In this document: in pieces, positions 20,456 to 31,527 of the stretch
Position numbering within the stretch: position 1 is the stretch's first letter
Layout of the letters: the number at the start of each line of letters is the position of its first letter
From: Emiliania huxleyi CCMP1516
Lineage: Eukaryota; Haptophyta; Isochrysidales; Noelaerhabdaceae
Assembly (NCBI RefSeq): GCF_000372725.1
Contig: NW_005200250.1
Coordinates: 93,007-157,006 of the forward strand
DNA: 64,000 nt
Reading direction: 5' to 3'
Position numbers and translations under genes: made by a program
Notes under the pieces: generated by a model
The model's database searches: none
What the model saw: the letters and a program-made list of their open reading frames with translations, nothing else
Told to the model about the DNA's origin: nothing

Positions 20456-22134
20456 GGCTCGGCTGGGCGCGCACGCGCACGCGCGCGCGTCGCGCGCCAC
20501 GCGTCGCTCCGCGAGGGCGCGCGCCAACCGCGATTCGAACCGGGGCCAAAAGGCGCCTGGAGCGACCGCGGTCCGGTCGCGCCACCGCGGCTGCGGGGCT
20601 GATAGAGCAGGCCGGCTGCGGCTCCTGATGTACCTCCGCTTTTGGGTGGCGGTCGCGCGCTGCCGACGGCGCTCGCCGGCGCTACGGCGCTCGCGGCGCG
20701 CTCGTGGCGTTCAGGGCGGCTCGCACACGCACGGATCAGCGTGTCGACCACCCGCTCGTGGCCTTTGTAGGCGGCGTCCATCAGCGCAGTGCCGCCAGCC
20801 TTGTTTCGCTTATCGATCTCCGCGCCGTGCCGCAAAGCCAGCTCGACCAGCTTCTCGCGGCCCTTCGCGGCGGCGGCCATCAGCGCGGTGCCGCCGAGAT
20901 TGCACTGCAGGTTGATCTCCGCGCCGTGCCGGATCAGCATGTCGACAACCCGCAAGTCGCCTCCGTGGGCGGCGGCCGTCAGCGCAGTGCCGCCATTGCT
21001 GTCCTTCTGGTCGATCTCCGCGCCGTGCCGCAAAGCCAGCTCAACCATCTTCTCGCGGCCGTTCGCGGCGGCGAGGCTCAGCGCAGTGCCACCGTTGCTG
21101 TTCTGCAACGAGACATCTGCACCGCGCCGCAGAAGCGCCTCGGCCAGCTCCGCGTGGCCGTAGCCCATTGCAAGCACCAGCAGCGTCATGCCGCTCGCAC
21201 GAGAGCCGTCCGAATAGACGTACTCGAACGTCTCGTCGACCCGCCCGCCGCCGTCGAGCCACGCCAGCACCGCCTCCTCGCCTCGCTCAGCCGCAAGCAC
21301 AACCTCCTCTGGCACCGCCTCGCTGCCCGGCGCGGTCTCTGCGCCGCCCTCGCCGATCGAAGCAGAGGCCGCGGCACTGGCGCCCGCCGCCGCCTCGCCT
21401 GCGGGTGCGCCGCCCGCCCCTGCACCGTCCGCCTCGGCCTCCGCCGCCTCGCGCCGGCCCGCCGCCACCTCCCCGAGATACGTCCTGAAGGCCTCGTAGC
21501 ACTCGGTGTGGCCCTTCTCCTTGGCAATCTGCAGCGCTGTCTCACCGACCACGTTGCGCAGCTTCAAGTCTGCGCCCGCCCGCAGCAAGCGAAGCACGAC
21601 GGCGGGATAGTTGCCGAGGGCGGCGAGCATCAGCGCGGTGCTGCCGTTGTTGGCCTGCAGGTTGATCTCCGCCCCGTGCTGAATCAGCACCTCGCCCAAG
21701 CGCTTCTGGCCGTTGGCGGCGGCGGCCATCAGCGCCGTACAGCCTTCGCGGTCCTGCAGGTTGATCCCTGCGCCGTGCCACAGCAGCATCTCGGCCACCC
21801 GCTCGTCGCCGTTGGCGGCGGCGACCATCAGCGCCGTATAGCCTTCGCCGTCTCGCGCGTCCGCCTCCGCGCCGCGCTTCAGCAGCACTTCAACGAGCTG
21901 CTTGTGACCGTGTTCGGCGGCGATCAGTAGGAGCGTACAGCCACTCACGCCGCGACGCACGCACGTCGCGTCAACCCGCCCATCCCCGGTGAGCCACGTC
22001 TGCACCACGCCGACCTTGCCGCTCCCCGCCGCCGCCTCGATCCGTTTCGGCAGCGAGAGCGGCGCGGCAGTAACCGCCGTTGAAGCGTGCCCGCGCCGCG
22101 AGGCGGCCGAGCCGGCCTTCGTCCGGCCGGGCAT
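20452..22134 (-). CDS. Ankyrin-repeat protein
   Basis: Intronless ORF. I prefer the ATG at 22134 (MPGRTKAGSAASRRG, about 560 residues) because codons further upstream, up to 22368, come from a dispersed repeat also found at 15.4 kb. Two blocks of ankyrin repeats are visible: five repeats (GCTLLLIAAEHGHKQLVEVL, GYTALMVAAANGDERVAEML, GSTALMLAALGNYPAV) and, after an Ala/Gly/Glu-rich linker, five more (GGTALSLAAANGREKMVELA, GGTALTAAAHGGDLRVVDML). Such repeats bind proteins; the partner is unknown. The repeats are very alike, suggesting recent internal duplication. The last ~60 residues are encoded by simple or repeat-like DNA, so the true stop may lie earlier in evolution. Confidence 0.8.
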   Translation of the reverse strand: MPGRTKAGSAASRRGHASTAVTAAPLSLPKRIEAAAGSGKVGVVQTWLTGDGRVDATCVRRGVSGCTLLLIAAEHGHKQLVEVLLKRGAEADARDGEGYTALMVAAANGDERVAEMLLWHGAGINLQDREGCTALMAAAANGQKRLGEVLIQHGAEINLQANNGSTALMLAALGNYPAVVLRLLRAGADLKLRNVVGETALQIAKEKGHTECYEAFRTYLGEVAAGRREAAEAEADGAGAGGAPAGEAAAGASAAASASIGEGGAETAPGSEAVPEEVVLAAERGEEAVLAWLDGGGRVDETFEYVYSDGSRASGMTLLVLAMGYGHAELAEALLRRGADVSLQNSNGGTALSLAAANGREKMVELALRHGAEIDQKDSNGGTALTAAAHGGDLRVVDMLIRHGAEINLQCNLGGTALMAAAAKGREKLVELALRHGAEIDKRNKAGGTALMDAAYKGHERVVDTLIRACASRPERHERAASAVAPASAVGSARPPPKSGGTSGAAAGLLYQPRSRGGATGPRSLQAPFGPGSNRGWRAPSRSDAWRATRARARARPAEP

Positions 22135-22227
22135 GCAAACGGGCGGGGTTGCGGCTGAGGGCCTCCTCTCTCTTCTCGGCTCCTGCCTCCCTCGCGCGGC
22201 TGGGCTTCGAAATAACGTGGGGGCCCT

Positions 22228-22440
22228 CAGCGGAGCTGGGAATAGGACCGCCGCGAGCGGCGTGGCGTGGAGCGGTTGTGCATCCCTCCGGGGGCCCCTC
22301 TGCGCCGGGGAGGCGATGTTGGAGCTAGGACGCAAGCGTCCGTCGCCTTTTTCAAACTCGGGGCCCACTCCGCTACGCTCCGACCCGAATTTGGAGGGCC
22401 TAAAAGTTTAAGGTATTGCTGCGCAAAAGGGGAAGACACT
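22228..22440 (+). repeat. Dispersed repeat R4, copy 2 (uninterrupted)
   Basis: Matches the two arms of the repeat at 15.39-16.06 kb and so serves as the empty site for the MITE. It overlaps the upstream part of the long ankyrin ORF. The block AATTTGGAGGGCCTAAAAGT lies near its 3' end. Confidence 0.85.
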
Positions 22441-22981
22441 CCACGCACAAAGTACATGCATACTTCCTCTTAGGCGGACCCTCCCGATGCCAGGACGCAT
22501 CTAGTGCTAGTGTCGCTCTAGGAAATGCGGCGGCGAATGGCAAAGCGCATACTCGAGTAAAGAAAGTCGGTCGCGGAGAGCGTCGCGCAGCAGTTGAGCA
22601 TGCTCGTGCGTTGTTTAGGACGCCACGCCAATTATCTGCGCGCCCATCTGTTGCCTGGCATCCCCTGCGAATTCGTCGCTCGTGATCAGCTCCGCTGCCG
22701 CTCGTAGCAACCAGTGCCGTGTCGAGATGAAGCTCCGCGACGACGCCCGTGGACTGCACGCGCAGGGAGAGGCGCACGAGCTCCCGCACGGCAAGCGACT
22801 TCTCGGCATGCGCCGCCTGACGCCTGTCGGCATCCCATTCTTGCAAGCAAGCCACATTTCTACCGACGACCGCGTATTTGGTCGCGGAGAGGACGTTTTG
22901 GTACGTTTTGGCACCAGCTGAAGGCTTGCACGGACAAGAGCCCGTTGCCAACCGCACTTTTGCCAGAGCCTCGCGAATCAA
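22400..22981 (-). pseudogene. ORF of unknown origin sharing a module with 16.7 kb
   Basis: 193-residue ORF. It includes PCKPSAGAKTYQNVLSATKY, whose KPSAGAKT stretch and DNA (TTGGCACCAGCTGAAGGCTT) recur at 16728-16750. The last part overlaps repeat R4. Most likely part of a dispersed, partly decayed element rather than an expressed gene; family not recognised. Confidence 0.35.
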
Positions 22982-23111
22982 TTGGCCTCCGCTCGGGTGT
23001 GAACATATTCGCTGCGGTCAAAAATTCTCGGCGTCTCGTTTTTCTCTTTTCCGCGCAGCCGAACTTACGATGCAAAGCTCGGCTGCTGCCACCGCGCCAT
23101 ATAGACGCGCC

Positions 23112-23440
23112 CGGCCACTGGGCGGCCGCCTGGGCGCGCGCCCGTCGCGGCCGTCGCGCCCGACGGCGCCCTCCGGCCCGTCTGCAACTGGTCCGTCGAC
23201 GACGTCTGCGCCTTTCTCAGCACTGTGAGACTGGAGTCACATGCTCCTCGCTTCGCTGCGGAGCAGGTTGACGGCCTCCTCCTCGAGGAATGCGTCGCGG
23301 CGCGCGCTCTCGCTCGCCTCGGCATCGACGACTCGTTCGAGGTGGCCAAGCTGCGCGCCGGGCTGCGCCGCTGCACGCAGACTGCCCTCACCACCTCCTC
23401 AGCTCTCGCTGCTGCCACCCTGGGCGGCGAGGCGGCGTAG
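23112..23440 (+). CDS. SAM-domain exon or fragment
   Basis: The open frame reads NWSVDDVCAFLSTVRLESH...EQVDGLLLEECVAARALARLGI...KLRAGLRRC, which fits a sterile alpha motif: W-S-V-DDV-FL, then DG-LL, L-LGI and a final helix. SAM domains mediate protein oligomerisation. No ATG lies in frame upstream before a stop, so this is either a middle/last exon of an undetected gene or a relic. It ends in a stop at 23440. Confidence 0.45.
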
Positions 23441-23559
23441 GGCGGGGCGGCCGCCGGTGCCGGCAGCGAGGAAATTGTCGCCGCAGCAGATGAGATCATT
23501 TCGAGGCAGAACCACGCGGTCTTGGAGTGGCTCAGCAACTCTGACGCATACATAGTCCC

Positions 23560-24520
23560 ACTTCACACGGAACGCGATCCGTCTTGCTCTCAACGGTCGC
23601 TGTCGCGCTGAGGTGGTGGCTCTGACAGCGTAGCCCAACCGCCCTTGCTCGGCCGCAATCAATGTTCCTTGCGGGGGCCACGGCGACCGGCTTCGGCGCG
23701 GGGAGGCCAAAATGCGCGAGCAGTCGTTGCTGGAAGAGCGCTGGCGAGTCCCTCATCTGATCGAGGCTCATCACCAGGAACTGCTCGCGCGCGAATGGCC
23801 GTGCGAAAACGGTGTCGCCTAATCTCGACGCCTGCCACCGCTCCAGCTGAGGCCAGAACAGGCCGTCTGCAAGCTGAGTGCGAAATCGGCAAATCGTGTA
23901 GATACGCATGCTCCATATCTTATGCTCCACGTCGATGCTCCACGTACGAATCTTGGCCGGTAGTGCGCAGCGTTGCCAATCGGCCATCCCGCGGTGGCTG
24001 ATTTACTCACACAGGGCGGTGTTGTTGCGGCTCGATATGCTTGGCTTGGCGAAGAATTGGTTAAAGGCCGAGATCTGGCGCGAGGGCGCGACACTGGCTC
24101 GCGTACGACGACGAACATCTCTTGACGCGTACAGATTCCGCGCTCGTGAGCATCGCGTGCAGGTTCGCCAGGGCATAGAACGAGAGGACGTTCCGGGGGG
24201 TGCCCTCGGCGAAGCAGCCAGACTCGCAGCTGTCCCCGGCGGAAGAAGCTGGTGTAGTGCCTCCGGTCGACGACAGCCGAATTTTGCTCCAGGAAGTGCG
24301 TCTCCTTGTTCATGAACGTACCGACTACCGAGGCTGCTGCCGCACACCCCGGCCTGACTAACCATTTGCCAGACGGAGGTCGTGCTGCACTTCTGTGCGC
24401 CCAGCACATACAGTAGAGGCAGCTCTCGGCCAAAGCAAATTAAGATCCGCCGCCGCCGCCGCGCAAGTGTGAACCGTGCAGATGCGGTTTCTTTGAAACC
24501 AGAGCGCCCGTTGGGCAACG
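23560..24520 (-). pseudogene. Sulfotransferase-like gene, frame disrupted
   Basis: The minus strand encodes in order LLYVLGAQKCSTTSVWQMV (5'-PSB loop binding PAPS), FMNKETHFLEQNS, RRHYTSFF, GTPRNVLSFYALANLHAML, MFVVVREPVSR (3'-PB motif) and the C-terminal helix QFLVMSLDQMRDSPALFQQ with HFGLPAP. These match Golgi/cytosolic sulfotransferases that move sulfate from PAPS to carbohydrates or other acceptors. The pieces lie in three frames. Shifts near 24320 and 24170-24240 leave no room for introns of the size used elsewhere here, so sequence errors or pseudogenisation are likely. Confidence 0.55.
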
Positions 24521-24584
24521 CGGCGCTCGCACAAGCCTCCAGACAAGGGCGCCCCCCCCCCCGGCGTTACGGAGTCTGTTCATA

Positions 24585-26165
24585 ATGGCAACCGTGGCGC
24601 TCCTCAACCAACTGCTCGTCGGCTATGACTCCCTAGTGCCTCCCACGTCGCCGCTGATCACTAATGCCTCCGCCTGCTCTGCGGCCGGTGCGCCCACCGT
24701 GGTCATGGCTGACTTCCAGGCGCTGCCCTCATCCGCTGCCACCCTTCCCTCCCCTCCCCAGCGCCACCCTTCACTCACTCGACGGCTGCATCTCACTCCA
24801 CTGTTTGCGCCGCTTCCAGTTGCTCAGCATGCACTCGGTCAACGAGCGGGAGCGCTCCTACACCATTGACGGCTACTTGGTGCTGCAGTGGAGCGACCCG
24901 CGCCTTGAGTTTGGCAACCTGTCCTGCCGCGACGCCATCGCCCTCCCCTCCTATGCGAACACCGACACAAAGCTCTGGGAGCCGGGCGTCCAGTGTATGG
25001 AGACTCTCCACGAATCGGTCGGAGGCAGCAGCGGCGCGACCCACATCGCTGGCGAGTCGCTCGTCATCAGCCGCAATGGCACCGTCCTTTGGAGCCGACG
25101 CGCGCGCTACAAGCTGCTCTGCGACACCTTCAACTTTGGCCGGATGCCCTTCGACGAGCAGTTCTGCATAGCGACCCTCCGCTCCTTCCCGTACAACGAG
25201 GAGTTGGTCCAGCTCGAGTGGCCAGATTGTGCATCCAACCCCGTCGCCTGCGGTGGCTCGGGCCAGCTACAGCCGTACCACTCGGGCGAGTGGATCGTCA
25301 CAATCGTCGATCAGAGAACAGTGACCGAAGCCGATGGCCACAGGGTGCATTGCTTCCCCATATTTATCTCATACGTGCACACTCGGCACGCCTCAGCTGC
25401 TGCGGCAGGTGGCACGCGTTTGCATCATGCTCGAGCGGCACTCCAACCTGCTGTCCCTCTCGATCACCATCGTCATCCTCCTCGTCATCGCCGCCTATTG
25501 TGGCTTCTTCATTCCCGTCTCCGCCGCCCCGGCGCGCGTGGCCATCGGCTTCCTCTCCTTCCTGATGGCGCTACGAAAGCTTGGTGTGCTTGCTCTCTCG
25601 GGCGTGAGCGCCGTCTATCATCTGGACAGTCGTGAACAGGTGTTGAACCAGCTCTTCTGGGCAATGGGCCAGGTGAAAACGAACCTGCCACCACCCAAGC
25701 CCCTGCCACACCCGCGTGCCAGAGAATGTCCTTCTTTAGAGCCTCACTGAGTTCTCGACGCTTTGCCGCCCCTCTTCTCGCCCGGTGCAGATGCCGCCGC
25801 TGCTCGATCCTTCCGAAAATTACCGCGTTTGGATGATCGACTTCCTGTGGGGTTCTATGTTCTTCAACTGGCTCACCCTCATCGAGTACGGTCTCGTGCA
25901 TTTTGGCCTCGAGTGCGAACGGCGCCTCGCCGCGGGTGCGAACGCGCCGCCCGCCGGCGAGCACGATGCCGCGCTGGTAGCACAGGACAAGGTCGGATCG
26001 CGCTACCAGCATGTCAAACTGTTGTGGATGCGCTGCGCCACTCGCTTTGCCGACCTGGACAATGTCTGCCGATGGGTCTACCCGCCAGCTTACTTCATCT
26101 TTTGCTGCGTCATGTACGGCGTCGTGGATGTGTATGAAAGCGGTTCATGCAGGTGGTACACATGA
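24585..26165 (+). CDS. Cys-loop (pentameric) ligand-gated ion channel subunit
   Basis: Four exons: 24585-24719, 24820-25344, 25397-25672, 25791-26165, all phase 0, 436 residues. The extracellular domain begins ALLNQLLVGYDSLVPP and contains DGYLVLQWSDPRL (typical W-x-D-x-R-L) and the Cys-loop CDTFNFGRMPFDEQFC with the PFDEQxC signature. The membrane part has M1/M2 in NLLSLSITIVILLVIAAYCGFF and AARVAIGFLSFLMAL-like helices, a third helix around FLWGSMFFNWLTLIEYGLV, and a last helix in VYPPAYFIFCCVMYGVV. These channels open to small ligands in animals and bacteria; the ligand here is unknown. No signal peptide is seen at this start, so an upstream exon may be missing. Intron 1 uses a GC donor and both its borders carry CTTCCAG. 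Confidence 0.85.
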
Positions 26166-26571
26166 TGGGACACGTACCCGCGGCTGACCCCCCGGCCGCC
26201 GTTCGATGCCGTCAGAAGTCAATGGTGTTGTCTCTGTTGACTGTCGTGTGGTGATCAGCGATGGCTTATACAAGTGCATCACTCCTTTGCATCGGGGAGT
26301 TTTGCGCGTTTTGGCCTCTTTCACTTCGCGCCGCGTTCGGGCATCGGGGGGGCTTCGGGCTTGGATTGGCTTCGGCCGCGCGCGGGATTGTTTCCGATGT
26401 CGAGTTTTTACTCTATACGCCCCGCCCGCCCCTCAAATGACAAATCCTCCAAATCCTAGTGCCGTAGTCCAAATCCCCTCGGCCTCGCTCTCCCACACGG
26501 TGCCAGCCCCACCCCGCGCTCCCCCTAGACTTTCTTTCCTGGCCCGCTGCTCTCTGCCTCTCTCTCCTCAC
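26166..26571. other. Intergenic between convergent genes
   Basis: About 400 bp without a supported gene. Contains the repeated words AAATCCTCCAAATCC and pyrimidine-rich DNA, possibly the 3' UTRs of both neighbours. Confidence 0.5.
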
Positions 26572-27547
26572 TCACGACTCCACCGCCGCCCCGTCCTGCA
26601 CCTCCCGCCGCAGCGCCTCGACGCCGCCCTCAACGTCACCGTCGAACTCGCGCACGAGCGACCTGTTCACACCAGCGGCTGTGATGAGGCGCCGTTCACA
26701 CCTCGCCCTCGAGCTCGCGCGCAGGAGGAGGCCAGAGCACGGTGGGGCAGCGGCCGGCGAGGCCCTGCAGCGAGAGGAGCTGATCAGTTCAGGATCCGAG
26801 AGAGTTGGACTCGCGCGCAAGAGACGCGGCGTCGCTGCTAACGAGCGAGCAACCGCGTGTCTACCGCAGGTATCGCTGGGCATTGCTGTGCCGCGCTGCA
26901 GCAGCGGCGTGGCGAGGGCAGCAGTGCCTGCAGTGAGAGGAGGTGCGAGGTGGTGCCGCCGCGCGACGAGGAGCCGCGCTTGGAGAGCGCCTGCAGGAAG
27001 GGGTCTCGGAAGGCTCGGGCAGGGCTCGGGGGAGGGGGGGAGGAGCCGCGAGAAGCGAATGGCGCCGCCACGACACCCCTCAGCTCTGCGCGGTCGAGCA
27101 GCTGCAGTGTCTCGCAGACTTGCCTGAGAGGGAGGAAGGCGAGTAGGACTACCGACGCGCGGTCGAGCAGCTGCAGCGTCTCGAAGGCGCGCCTCCGGAC
27201 GGCCTTGAAGGTGCAGGCCAGCTGCGGGCACGCCTTTGGGGTCGGCCGCGGCAGCGGCTCCAGCTGGTAGCTTCGACCTGTCCAATTCATTGGTCCATTC
27301 TTCATTGACCCATTCTTATCACTCGTTGGCCTCGGCCACCACAGCAGCTGGCAGGCGGGGCCTTGGACGGCCGCGACGCGGAACTCAATCATCGCGTGCT
27401 CCGAGAGGAAATCGCCCGTCTTGCCTCCGCCGCGCGCCGCCGTCTGCATCGCCCCACTGCTCCCCGAGTAGATCTCTCCCGCATACTGCTCCGCCGATCG
27501 CGCCTTGACCTTGACCTTCCCGGCCGCCGCCGCCGCCCCGCCGCCGC

Positions 27548-27589
<42 letters not shown>

Positions 27590-28250
27590 GTGCCTTGGCC
27601 AGCGTGAGCGCCTAGGTGTGAAGAGACGCGTTTCAGGCTGTGAAGAGCCGCTGCCGCGTCTCTGCGACGAGAGGGAGAGGCGCCAGCGGGTCGGCGTTTG
27701 GGTTGAGAGGGGGCGCGGCGGAGCGCGGAGCGGCCGACGACGACGAGGCCTCGCCGCCCTCGCGCTTCCGCTTCTTCGCCTCCGCCATCCGGCGCGCAAA
27801 ATCTGACCCGCTGCCACTGTTGCCGCCACCGCCGCTGCTGCCGCCGCCGCCGCCGCTGCCGCTGGCATCGCCCCCGCTGCCGCCTCCGTTGACGACGCCT
27901 CCGGACGAGGAGGAGGCGAGCAGCCGGTCGCGCGGCGCGGCTCCCTCGGCCAGCCTCTGTGGAGCTGCCTTTTTGCGGCCGCCGCTGCCGTGCGGGTTGT
28001 GCGCCTGGGTGGGCGCGGCGCGTGCCTTGCTCACGACGAGTCGCGCTCCCGCGCCTACGAAGGACGAGGCCGCCGCCGCCCGGTCTCCGGCGAGAGGCTG
28101 CGGAGGGAAGCCTGACCGGAGCTCCACTTGCGAGGCAGGTAGGCTGCAAGCGGCGGCGGCGGCGTCAATCAGGTCGCCGAAGCTCGCCCCGTCGGAAAGC
28201 TCGAGCGTCGTCACGCCCTCTGGGCCCTGGAGGCGGAGGTTCATAAGCAC
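26572..28250 (-). CDS. Protein with UBX/ubiquitin-like N-terminal domain, multi-exon
   Basis: The first exon (28250 to about 27696) begins MNLRLQGPEGVTTLELSDG with SQVELRSGFPPQPL, a beta-grasp pattern like the UBX-like N-terminus of OTU1/YOD1 (weak resemblance). A Lys/Gly/Ser linker and a poly-Gly tract (27530-27600) follow. Further exons encode GDFLSEHAMIEFRVAAVQ, RSYQLEPLPRP, FKAVRRRAFETLQLLDRA, ALSKRGSSSRGGTTSHLLSLQ, GRCPTVLWPP and, at the end, SLVREFDGDVEGGVEALRRE. No catalytic domain is recognised, so a deubiquitinase function is not claimed. Several introns end in the introner-like 3' sequence (CGTCTCTTCACACCTAG; GCCGCTGGTGTGAACAG). ETLQLLDRA is duplicated 69 bp apart. Exon limits in the second half are tentative. 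Confidence 0.5.
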
Positions 28251-28809
28251 ACACTAAACACACGGGCGTGCTGTCGCAACTCTGTCGCACAGTCGCACAG
28301 CGTGCAGCGTGCCGCTTCTGGCGTTTTGAAAATTCTTTTTGAGTTCTTTTTGAGCTTAGCCTTCGATGATGAAACAAACGCAATGCGGACATGGCATATC
28401 GCTCTCGGGCCCACAGACATCCCGCACACCCGCCCCGCCGCGCATTCTTTTTTGCAATTTATCCCCTTTGGACGCGTCCACCCTCCGTCCAACATTCGCG
28501 ATCCCTCTTTTATTTACACACACACACACAAATCCTGTAAATACAGGGAGGATCCGTCTGGAAAAAGGAACATGCTGAAGCCGCCAGGCAAAGCTTGTGC
28601 TGTGAATAGCAGGCGTGGTCTCTACTCGCCAGGTAAATACTTGCCCCTAAAGGGCGAGTGCACATCTGCAGTGTATACAATCTAATCTGAGAGCGGGGCA
28701 GCGCAACATCGACTACCTGCGCCGCCACCCGCAAAAGTTGTCGGTCCGCTTGGGGCAGCAGCCGGTGGGCACCGTCGCGGGCGGGAAGCCGTCGTCGGCG
28801 GTGAGGCAT

Positions 28810-28880
28810 AGTTTCCCTGGAAATTTCCGGAAACGCAAAGTGCTGAGGACCCTCTCGTTTCCTTTTTGGTTTCCGGAAAC
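28810..28880 (-). mobile_element. Fragment of the MITE found at 15512-15952, inverted
   Basis: GGAAATTTCCGGAAACGCAA, AAGTGCTGAGGACCCTCTCG and TTTCCTTTTTGGTTTCCGG are the reverse complement of the inner part of the 15.5-kb MITE with few differences. Neither terminal repeat is clear here. Confidence 0.75.
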
Positions 28881-29044
28881 ATGGATGGATACAGGCCAAT
28901 CTGCCGCTTGCTTGTTCTTCACGTCGTTGACCCAAGTTGGCACGCTCAGGGGATTAGCTATAAAAGAGAACCCGGGGCTTCTCACACGGGAGTCTTTAGC
29001 TCTCGACGCTCCGCGCTTCTCTTTTCTTTTTGTCCCGTGCCTAG

Positions 29045-29215
29045 TGTCGAAATAAATAAAATAAATAAATAAAAAGGACATCCCAAGCTAGGGCAGGGTC
29101 GAGGACAGACACGTCCCCAGGTCCCCACCTTTGTTTGCAGGATTTTGCCCTAGTGTCGAAAAAGAAAGAAAGAAAGAAACCGACAAACCCAAACGAGGGA
29201 TGGGGGAGCCCTGAC
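29045..29215 (-). mobile_element. SINE-like family A, inverted copies
   Basis: Read on the minus strand it has CCCATCCCTCGTTTGGG, a (TTTC)4 tail at 29158-29178, and GGTGGGGACCTGGGGACG. A second tail of TTTA type lies at 29050-29072. Probably two overlapping or nested copies. Confidence 0.5.
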
Positions 29216-29284
29216 AGACGACATTCTTCTTTGTCAGTCCCGTGCGATGCGCGGAAATTCTTCTTTTGCTGCTCGCCGGGCGCG

Positions 29285-30087
29285 ATGCCAAGTCGCGGTC
29301 GCGATGCGCCCTGGAAGAGGAGGCAGCAGGCCTCCTCCTCCGCGCGCAGCTCGACGTCGTCATACGAGGATGCCTTCGACGACCCGGCCTTCTTCATGCA
29401 CCACATCCTCATCTCGGTGGCCTTCTCTCCTCTCGACTACATCTTGCGGATGCGAGAGTGGGGCCTTTCCGACCATCAGATCGACAAGACGCCGCTGCTC
29501 ATCTCGAGCTACCGCATCGCCTCGCTCCTCGCTGGCACATCCGAGGTGAGCGAGTGCAGCCTCGAAGAGCAGCGCTCTCACGCCGTCTCGTACTTCCTGC
29601 TCCTCACGCTGGCTCCGCCCCTCTTCAATGGAGGCAGGGCCGTCGTGCCGGGTACGGAGGGGCTCGACAAGGCGAGTGCTGCCCTCGCTGCCGCCCCTCT
29701 CCTCACCGCCGCCTTCCCCCCACCGCCGCTTTCGCCCCACCTACCCAGGCGGCACGCATGGAGCGGCTTGTGAAGGACCAACCCGCGCTGGCCGCGTACT
29801 TTGCTCGCGCGCGCTCGATCACCGGCCTGCACCTGCTGATACGAAGACGACTGCTCGAGCTCGACTCGCTCGGCGCGGAGCACTCGCGGGGCCACCGGCG
29901 AGAGCAGCGCCGCTCGCTCGCGCGCGGTGTCGGCGAGCTGCGCTTCGCCGCCCTCACCATCCTCGCGGTCCTGTACACGCTCGGCACGGTGCTGCCGATC
30001 GTCTTTGGCTCGGCGGCTGACGCCGGCCGCGCTCTCGGCCGGCGCTTCCACTCGAACGGGCCGTCTTCATGGATGGCGGGCGTGTAG
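29285..30087 (+). CDS. Small membrane protein of unknown function
   Basis: Two exons, 29285-29671 and 29749-30087, phase 0, about 241 residues. The intron is GC-AG (77 bp) and AGGCG is duplicated at its borders. The N-terminus is Ser/Arg-rich (MPSRGRDAPWKRRQQASSSA). A conserved-looking core follows: FFMHHILISVAFSPLDYILRM, LLISSYRIASLLAGTSE, VSYFLLLTLAPPLFNGG. After a helix rich in Arg and Leu, the C-terminus has a strong transmembrane segment FAALTILAVLYTLGTVLPIVF. No family recognised; membrane localisation is inferred. Confidence 0.6.
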
Positions 30088-30915
30088 CTGGGTCCGGCGC
30101 GGTCGCGCCATTGCACTGGAGTGGACCCTGCTGCATCAAATCTACTTGGTAATCAATGTGTGCGTAGTATACTCGAGTAAAAGACGGCCGTCACGGCTGT
30201 ACAAAGCACATTGGCGCAGCGGCCCACAGCGCACACATTCAGTGCACACAATAATTCTTTTTCCTTCGCGGCAACGCGATGGCGGCAAGGCCTCTTTGCG
30301 CGCCCGCCCTCGTCACGCCGAAGACCAACCGGCGTCGGACCGCGGTGAGACCACGCCGCCCCCCGCGCCCGCCCGCGCCCGCAGCGTGAACACATACGCG
30401 CGTCCCTCATCGCACGGAAACATACGCGCCAGCCGCGCGGCAGCCTCACATGCAGCGCCGACCGCATGCTCGCGCCCTGGGCCGCCGACGACCCGGTCGG
30501 GCGGGCTGCGCGACCGCCGCACACCACCAGGCAGGCGCACAACCACCCGCAGCGCGCCGCAGCCCACCGCGCAGCCCTGCCAGCCAGGCCTGCGCCTCAA
30601 AGACTCACAAACAGGCGCACAGCAGAGTACAGCACACAGCACACGCCGGCGGCGCGCGCGCAGCACACGCAGACGCACGCGCGGATCCAACACGCACACG
30701 CGCACAGCACGCGCGCGCCGCACGCCAGCGCAGCGCCACACACAGAGCCATTCCCATCAGCAGCAGCAGGCCTGCCACAATCCACATCTCACACACGCGC
30801 GCGCACACTCCCCCTTACCGGCGCACGCATTGGGCGTCGCCGAGAGCTCCCAAAGCTGACTTGTGTGGCTGGTTGTGCTGCGTGCTTGGCAGCACAAGCA
30901 GCCACACAACATCCC

Positions 30916-31347
30916 GCTTCATCTCGCCTCCTAGTCTCGCCTCATCTCGCCTCATCTCGCCTCACCTCGCTTCATCTCGCCTCACCTCGCTTCATCTCGC
31001 CTCACCTCGCCTCATCTCGCCTCACCTCGCCTCACCTCGCCTCATCTCGCCTCACACCTCGCCTCACCTCGCCTCATCTCGCCTCATCTCGCCTCACCTC
31101 GCCTCATCTCGCCGAGGTACACCTCGCCTCATCTCGCCTCATCTCGCCTCACCTCGCCTCATCTCGCCTCATCTCGCCTCATCTCGCCTCATCTCGCCTC
31201 ATCTCGCCACTCGCCTCATCTCGCCTCATCTCGCCTCACCTCGCCTCATCTCGCCTCATCTCGCCTCACCTCGCCTCATCTCGCCTCATCTCGCCTCATC
31301 GCCCCTCACCTCGCCTCACCTCGCCTCATCTCGCCTCATCTCGCCCC
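30916..31347. repeat. 10-bp minisatellite (CTCATCTCGC)n, about 43 copies
   Basis: Near-perfect tandem CTCATCTCGC and CTCACCTCGC units over 430 bp. Because the unit is not a multiple of three, long repetitive ORFs exist in several frames; they are not genes. Confidence 0.97.
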
Positions 31348-31375
31348 ACATTTTTTTCTTTTCTAGACCACTCCG

Positions 31376-31527
31376 AGACCGACCCAAGACCGACCCGAGA
31401 CCCGAGATCGACCCGAGATCGACCCGAGATCGACCCGAGATCGACTCGAGATCGACCCGAGATCGACCCGAGATCGACTCGAGATCGACCCGAGATCGAC
31501 CCGAGATCGACCCGAGATCGGCACGAG
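31376..31527. repeat. 11-bp minisatellite (CCGAGATCGAC)n, about 13 copies
   Basis: Tandem CCGAGATCGAC with some CTCGAGATCGA variants. The CGAGATC core is the complement of GATCTCG in the intronic minisatellites elsewhere in the window. Confidence 0.97.

Larger units (their letters stand above)
28251..29284. other. Region between divergent genes with repeats
   Basis: Holds a short CA microsatellite at 28519-28532, the inverted MITE fragment at 28810-28880 and a SINE-like copy at 29045-29215. The words CTAGTGTCGAAA occur twice (29041, 29150), each before an A-rich tail. No gene recognised. Confidence 0.55.

Noticed and set aside
20520-20600. tRNA-like sequence on the minus strand (TGGCGCGACCGG and GGTTCGAATCG, resembling A and B boxes)
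   Set aside because: The T-stem has a mismatch, no 7-bp acceptor stem pairs with the 3' end, and the anticodon arm does not fold cleanly. It lies in repeat-like DNA at the end of the ankyrin ORF, so it may be tRNA-derived at most.
30916-31527. CRISPR-like array
   Set aside because: The units are directly adjacent with no unique spacers, and this is a eukaryotic nuclear region; it is a minisatellite.
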